In this document: positions 15,154 to 17,887 of the stretch, one piece after another
Numbering within the stretch: position 1 is the stretch's first letter
Layout: every line of letters begins with the position of its first letter
DNA from: JBHIEE01 sp046760445
GTDB taxonomy: Bacteria > Acidobacteriota > Aminicenantia > JdFR-78
Length of the DNA stretch: 17,887 bases
Assembly: GCA_046760445.1 (NCBI GenBank)
Contig: JBHIEE010000057.1
Location: forward strand, 1 to 17,887
Direction: 5' to 3'
The notes under the pieces: model-generated
The model's input: only the letters and a program-made list of their open reading frames with translations
Told to the model about the DNA's origin: nothing
The model's database searches: none
Position numbers and translations under genes: made by a program

Positions 15154-15406
15154 AATATAGAAAAATTCCTTCTCTTACTGGAATAAAATTAATTAAACTT
15201 CTAAAAAAGGATAATTGGATAGAATACAGACAGACTAAACATGGAGTTGCTTTGTATAAATCTTTTGGAGATAAAAAAGAGTAACAATTGTTCCAAAAAC
15301 AAGGGCTGTTCTTCCAGAAGGCACACTAATGGCAATTTTAGGCCCCAAACAAACCGGATTAGGAAAAAAAGGATTAATAGATTTACTTAACAAATATAAA
15401 ATCTAA
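15150..15406 (+). pseudogene. hicA: hicA mRNA-interferase toxin, interrupted by a frameshift
   Basis: The frame starting at TTG 15150 reads LKYRKIPSLTGIKLIKLL...YRQTKHGVALYKSFGDKKE and stops at 15282-15284 after 44 codons. The -1 frame from 15278 continues as RVTIVPKTRAVLPEGTLMAILG and ends at 15406. Joined, they form a complete HicA-like double-stranded RNA-binding-fold toxin of about 85 residues with the catalytic His (TKHGVALYK) and the conserved PEGTL and LGPKQTGLGKKGL segments. The break lies at a run of six A (15273-15278). Causes could be a true loss-of-function mutation, an error in the homopolymer, or slippage during expression. The first part alone lacks half the fold and would be inactive. 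The start is TTG with ggag about 12 nt upstream. Confidence 0.75.
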
Positions 15407-15496
15407 ATTTTCTATATAACTACAACTTTTAAATGAGAAAAATATGAGGTTTCGATGAGAGATTTTAATTCAGCCATGCTTTCAACTTATAAATAA

Positions 15497-15525
15497 TTGT
15501 TTGTTTTCATAGAGTGTAATATAAT
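15497..15525 (+). promoter_or_regulatory. Sigma70-type promoter of the nuclease-like gene
   Basis: TTGTTT (15497-15502) and a perfect TATAAT (15520-15525) are separated by 17 nt. The predicted start near 15532 gives a leader of about 40 nt to the ATG at 15572. The gene therefore has its own promoter and need not be read with hicBA. Confidence 0.65.
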
Positions 15526-15571
15526 GTTAGAAAAAGGAGTTTTATAAATCAAAAATTAGAGAGCTTTTCCG

Positions 15572-16444
15572 ATGAGCTGGCGGACAGAGTGGAAAGCGAT
15601 TTCAGACCGGATTCAAGGTCTTTTGGCCGCCGGAACCTTCTTTATTCGCACATACAGTATTCACCAGGAAGATCAATATGGCGTTGCGAATCGCCAATTA
15701 TTGCCCCAGGCGCGGAATATTTATAAAGCGATCGAAAAGTTTTATAGTGATTATAAAAACGTAATCCCTATAACAGCACGCGAATGTCTTGAGAGATTTC
15801 TTAAAGAGTTTGACTCATTGTTCTCCGATACAAATGTAAAGGATCTCTCTGGGATTAAAGTATGTCTTACAACTCTAGCATCATTTTGCTCCGAGCTTGA
15901 ATATCAACTTTCGGATTATTCAGCTTTTATACGTAGACTATCAGAGCGAGCCTTCATCCATTTACAGCGTAGTATTATCGTAGACCGAAGTGTGCGCGAG
16001 CGTTGGCAGAAAGCGTTCAAGGAGGGTGAGACTAGTTGCGAGAAACTTGGAGGTGCACATCTTCTCCTTCATGGAATTTGGGCTTTTAAGGTTTCTGGGG
16101 AAGGTGAACGAACTGATCTGGTACTCGGGGACCGCCTGGAAGATCTCACTGAAGTTGAGAGAACCGCTGAGGCATTAGTGCTCACTGAGTGGAAGATTAT
16201 CCGGAACCCTTCTGAGCTCTCAAAAAAGGCCAAAGAGGCCAAGGAGCAAGCAGCAAGGTATTCAAAAGGTATATTAGCGGGCTTTGAACTCGAAAAATAT
16301 CGTTATTTAGTCCTAGTTTCTGAGGATGTAATCAAAATGCCTCCTGAAATAGAGGATGGAGACACGATCTATAGATACATCAATATAGCCGTTGATCCAA
16401 AAACACCCTCTTCACATGTGAGTAAAGGTAAAACTAAGCATTAG
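15572..16444 (+). CDS. Stand-alone PD-(D/E)XK (RecB-like) nuclease-fold protein, family not recognised
   Basis: 290 residues, with no signal peptide or membrane helix. The first 150 residues are helical and match no domain I know. The C-terminal half has the order of a PD-(D/E)XK nuclease core: a helix with Glu157 (SCEKLGGAHLLLHGIWAFKV), a strand with Asp182 (ERTDLVLGD), a strand with Glu206-x-Lys208 (LVLTEWKII), then a helix with Gln226-x3-Tyr230 (KEQAARYSKGI), the QxxxY motif of RecB/Cas4-type nucleases, and a final strand YRYLVLVSE. The catalytic set is thus complete, but the family call rests on motifs read by eye. The gene is visibly richer in G+C than its neighbours, has its own promoter, and lies next to a toxin-antitoxin pair. 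These facts fit recent transfer and a possible defence role, which is inference. An in-frame TAG upstream fixes 15572 as the first ATG. The ribosome site is weak. Confidence 0.6.
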   Translation: MSWRTEWKAISDRIQGLLAAGTFFIRTYSIHQEDQYGVANRQLLPQARNIYKAIEKFYSDYKNVIPITARECLERFLKEFDSLFSDTNVKDLSGIKVCLTTLASFCSELEYQLSDYSAFIRRLSERAFIHLQRSIIVDRSVRERWQKAFKEGETSCEKLGGAHLLLHGIWAFKVSGEGERTDLVLGDRLEDLTEVERTAEALVLTEWKIIRNPSELSKKAKEAKEQAARYSKGILAGFELEKYRYLVLVSEDVIKMPPEIEDGDTIYRYINIAVDPKTPSSHVSKGKTKH

Positions 16445-16447
16445 GAC

Positions 16448-16464
16448 TATTGACATTGTCAATA
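16448..16464. repeat. Short perfect palindrome after the nuclease-like gene
   Basis: TATTGAC-ATT-GTCAATA begins 4 nt after the stop codon. It could be a weak terminator hairpin between the two convergent genes, although it lacks a T-run, or a protein-binding site. Confidence 0.45.
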
Positions 16465-16647
16465 ATTCGAGTGAAGCAAAAAGGTATTAAGTTCTAACTT
16501 GAACTTTTGACAATTTAAGTAAAAAATGTAACTACAAGATTTAATTAATTAGCCTCCAACTTTTAAACAAGAATTAAACAAGATTCACATGAAAATTTCT
16601 TATTTTAAAAGAACTAAACCAATTAATATCAAATAAATGAGTAGAAC

Positions 16648-17205
16648 TTAATTTACTATGTGTAATATAAAATTTGTTAGGACTGAAATCACCAATGTTA
16701 TAACTCCTACAAAAAGAGTCCATCTTATCCATTTGAGTTGAGTCAAGAAATAAAGGTCGTGTGCACTTATTGGATTCCTGCATATATTTGTTTTTGGGTT
16801 TTCTTCATTTTGTGGCCAACCATCACCCTCCTCCCCGGTTAGCTGTATTTGTTTCGTTTTTATATCATACTCCTCTCCAGCATCAACCGTTATATCTATC
16901 CACCAAACACCTGGATATTGAAAATTCATTTTTAATGACTCTGTTTCTATAGGACTGTCTTTATTCAATCCCTCAATGGATATAGGTTTAAATGTTTGAT
17001 AAATTCCTTTATTCTTTTCCGCTGGCCATAATGTGATATCGGACAACCAAAATCTTTTTGGACATAACCCTTCTTTTAAGAAAATCTTAAAAGCAATTTC
17101 TACAGTTTTCAAGGTGGGAACAGCACGCTCATTCTTCGCCAATATTCTAGGTTTTTTTGATTTTATTATTGGTTTAATCAAAACAGTAAATTCTTTTTTA
17201 TCCAT
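16648..17205 (-). CDS. Tail-anchored beta-rich protein of unknown function
   Basis: A 185-residue protein with no recognised family. Residues about 50-123 are predicted beta-rich and resemble an immunoglobulin-like or C2-like sandwich (FWLSDITLWP..., YPGVWWIDITVDAGEEYDI, KTKQIQLTG). The C-terminus has a single hydrophobic helix (about 160-182, WTLFVGVITLVISVLTNFIL) with three residues after it, so it is tail-anchored and the rest should lie in the cytoplasm. The start at 17205 (ATG) is chosen for the gagg ribosome site 6 nt upstream. A TTG at 17223 is also possible: a strong aggaggt lies only 3 nt before it. It lies 47 nt after the Ntn-hydrolase-like gene in the same direction, so the two are probably one transcript and may work together at the inner membrane. 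The function is unknown. Confidence 0.7.
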   Translation of the reverse strand: MDKKEFTVLIKPIIKSKKPRILAKNERAVPTLKTVEIAFKIFLKEGLCPKRFWLSDITLWPAEKNKGIYQTFKPISIEGLNKDSPIETESLKMNFQYPGVWWIDITVDAGEEYDIKTKQIQLTGEEGDGWPQNEENPKTNICRNPISAHDLYFLTQLKWIRWTLFVGVITLVISVLTNFILHIVN

Positions 17206-17252
17206 TTCTAACCTCTTTTTCAATTACCTCCTGGATTAATTTACGTTTTAAT

Positions 17253-17887
17253 TTATTCGTACCCTATATAGCTTTCTAACTTAAAATTTCTTGAAAGTCT
17301 TCTAATAAAAATATGATTGTTTATATCATGTGTTTGTTCGGCAACTTTTGAAATAATAAATCTAATATTATAAATTATATCTTCAATGCTTTTAGATTGA
17401 GGTAACTTCTCATTTGCAAGAATATCTATCTCTTTTTGCACCTTCTCAGTTGACCCTATTGGTTTAATTGTAACTCCCCATGTCCCTAATTTTACCCTAT
17501 GCAATTTTATTTCTTCTTTTTCGAATCGTTTACCAGAACATAAATAATAAATTCTCAAAACTTTTTGATATGATCCTCCCATAAGAAAATGGTGATGTAA
17601 AGGGCCATATTGTTTTTCAAGTAATCTGTGAAACTGTGAACTTAATTTTTTTAAAATTATATCTTTTAGTATATTTGAGATAGTCAAAAGATTCTTATTC
17701 TGTATTTTAGTTTCAAGATCATTTAATACATCTTGAAACAGTTCACCACTTGAACCAGCATATCCTATGCATATGTTAGGGCCAACTTTTCTAATCTTTT
17801 TATAATCTTCGTATCTTATATTCGTAGTACCATGTTCTATAACTCTACCATCTGACGCAAAAATCATTTCCTTATTACCAGAAGGTT
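17253..17887 (-). CDS. Proteasome-beta-like Ntn-hydrolase, N-terminus outside window
   Basis: The frame continues to the right edge (PSGNKEMIFASDGR), so the start and any catalytic Thr1 lie outside. The visible 210 residues follow the layout of proteasome beta/HslV proteins: IFASDGRVIEHGTTNI with Asp at the Asp17 position, YKKIRKVGPN with Lys at the Lys33 position (about two residues further away than in beta subunits), IGYAGSSGELF matching the Gly47 loop, HHHFLMGGSYQKVLRIYYL for the central strand, GVTIKPIGSTEKV for the next, and SIEDIIYNIRFIISKVAEQ for the helix near the end. These are family resemblances seen by eye, not an alignment. No regulator such as an AAA+ unfoldase is adjacent on the visible side, and the next gene codes for a tail-anchored protein. 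It might be an Anbu-like or other self-standing peptidase, or an inactive homologue. Confidence 0.55.
   Translation of the reverse strand, partial: PSGNKEMIFASDGRVIEHGTTNIRYEDYKKIRKVGPNICIGYAGSSGELFQDVLNDLETKIQNKNLLTISNILKDIILKKLSSQFHRLLEKQYGPLHHHFLMGGSYQKVLRIYYLCSGKRFEKEEIKLHRVKLGTWGVTIKPIGSTEKVQKEIDILANEKLPQSKSIEDIIYNIRFIISKVAEQTHDINNHIFIRRLSRNFKLESYIGYE

Noticed and set aside
15273..15279. Classical X-XXY-YYZ slippery heptamer in hicA
   Set aside because: In the zero frame the bases read T-AAA-AAA-G, so the preceding codon cannot re-pair cleanly after a -1 shift. Only simple A-run slippage remains possible.

Overview
The window is AT-rich, gene-dense bacterial DNA on both strands. It has holB followed by ricT, a B12-dependent (class II) ribonucleotide reductase, two ECF sigma/anti-sigma modules, and the tail of a membrane GGDEF protein of the Y_Y_Y-propeller type. 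Together these suggest an anaerobic bacterium, probably from a little-cultivated phylum. The sequence alone does not fix the phylum.

Left part (1-3.5 kb): the window opens inside a sensor diguanylate cyclase. A tightly overlapping plus-strand operon follows: ECF sigma factor, 66-residue zinc anti-sigma protein, small cupin. It looks like the sigmaE-ChrR arrangement with the two ChrR domains on separate genes. Converging on it is a minus-strand ECF operon: sigma factor, two-TM zinc anti-sigma factor, and a three-TM protein with a double zinc ribbon. The second sigma gene has a textbook ECF promoter (GGAAC-N16-CGTA) placed so that its mRNA would be almost leaderless.

Centre (3.5-14.3 kb): uvrA, holB and ricT form a plus-strand housekeeping operon. 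This UvrA has the UvrB-binding domain but has lost the insertion domain. A vapBC cassette bracketed by two copies of a short palindromic repeat comes next. Then a minus-strand operon reads nrdJ, dcd, glycerate 2-kinase. NrdJ carries a 447-residue LAGLIDADG intein. The operon has a strong sigma70-like promoter at 14717-14745 with an NrdR-box-like palindrome in its spacer. About 390 nt of leader separates the promoter from nrdJ, and most of that leader is a 317-bp repeat-like element.

Right part (14.8-17.9 kb): this is accessory DNA. A hicBA pair has hicA interrupted by an apparent frameshift at an A6 tract. A G+C-richer gene follows, coding for a stand-alone protein with PD-(D/E)XK/RecB-like motifs (D, E-x-K, QxxxY). 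Last is a minus-strand pair: a proteasome-beta-like Ntn-hydrolase (cut by the window edge) and a tail-anchored beta-rich protein. The nuclease-like protein and the Ntn-hydrolase/tail-anchor pair are the least explained parts and the best candidates for something new. No tRNA, rRNA or CRISPR array was seen.
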